A stretch of 13,551 nucleotides of DNA. It comes from Chloroflexi bacterium 13_1_40CM_68_21 (GTDB lineage: Bacteria > Chloroflexota > Limnocylindria > P2-11E). The stretch lies in contig MNEO01000035.1 in NCBI GenBank assembly GCA_001917735.1, positions 1-13,551 on the forward strand, given 5' to 3'. Numbering within the stretch: position 1 is the stretch's first letter; every line of letters starts with the position of its first letter. Under the pieces are notes generated by a model, which did no database searches, had not been told where the DNA came from, and was given only the letters and a program-made list of their open reading frames with translations. A program made the position numbers and the translations under genes. Positions 13,537-13,551 of this stretch are shown piece by piece.

Positions 13537-13551
13537 AGCGACGGGCGTATG

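Noticed and set aside
13513..13540. Possible second tRNA T-arm (GCGGG-TTCTGAT-CCCGC)
   Set aside because: The loop lacks the conserved R57-A58 bases, and no acceptor, D or anticodon arm can be built around it. It is recorded only as a hairpin.
1..13551. Insertion sequences, integrases, CRISPR arrays, toxin-antitoxin or defence genes
   Set aside because: No transposase or integrase motifs, terminal inverted repeats, or regularly spaced repeats were found on either strand.

Overview
The window is GC-rich, almost fully coding DNA with many GTG starts and short gaps or overlaps between genes. It comes from a high-GC bacterium. The style would fit Chloroflexota or Actinomycetota, but nothing here fixes the phylum, so that placement is a guess. 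It is a cell-surface polysaccharide (capsule, exopolysaccharide or S-layer/wall glycan) locus.

Layout. At the left (1-2329, minus strand) are a possible partial gene, a UDP-glucuronate decarboxylase (UDP-xylose synthase) and a polysaccharide pyruvyl transferase-family protein, probably one operon. A 95-bp divergent spacer follows. On the plus strand, 2425-5560 is a tightly overlapping block for GDP-D-glycero-alpha-D-manno-heptose: GmhB phosphatase, a fused HddC nucleotidyltransferase-GmhA isomerase, and HddA kinase. From 5610 to 9615 come a WecG/TagA-type glycosyltransferase overlapping a polyprenyl-phosphate sugar-1-phosphate transferase, an extended SDR lacking its catalytic tyrosine, and a UDP-glucose 6-dehydrogenase. 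A class I methyltransferase-like protein follows (9713-10501). Two OmpR/PhoB-type response regulators (10653-12391) come next without a sensor kinase, separated by a 197-nt spacer with several potential hairpins. A family 2 glycosyltransferase sits directly behind the second regulator. A tRNA-Val(GAC) on the minus strand closes the window.

How the genes fit together. Ugd makes UDP-glucuronate, which the decarboxylase at the other end of the window can turn into UDP-xylose. The three heptose genes carry all four steps from sedoheptulose 7-phosphate to GDP-heptose. The sugar-1-P transferase and the WecG/TagA enzyme would start a lipid-linked repeat unit. The GT2, pyruvyl transferase and methyltransferase would extend or decorate it. 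No flippase, polymerase, heptosyltransferase or transporter is present, so the locus probably continues past both ends.

The least explained feature is a diverged repeat of about 125-136 bp that begins just upstream of the proposed gmhB and wecG/tagA start codons and runs into their 5' ends. It could be a shared leader or control element of the locus, or a small antisense peptide.
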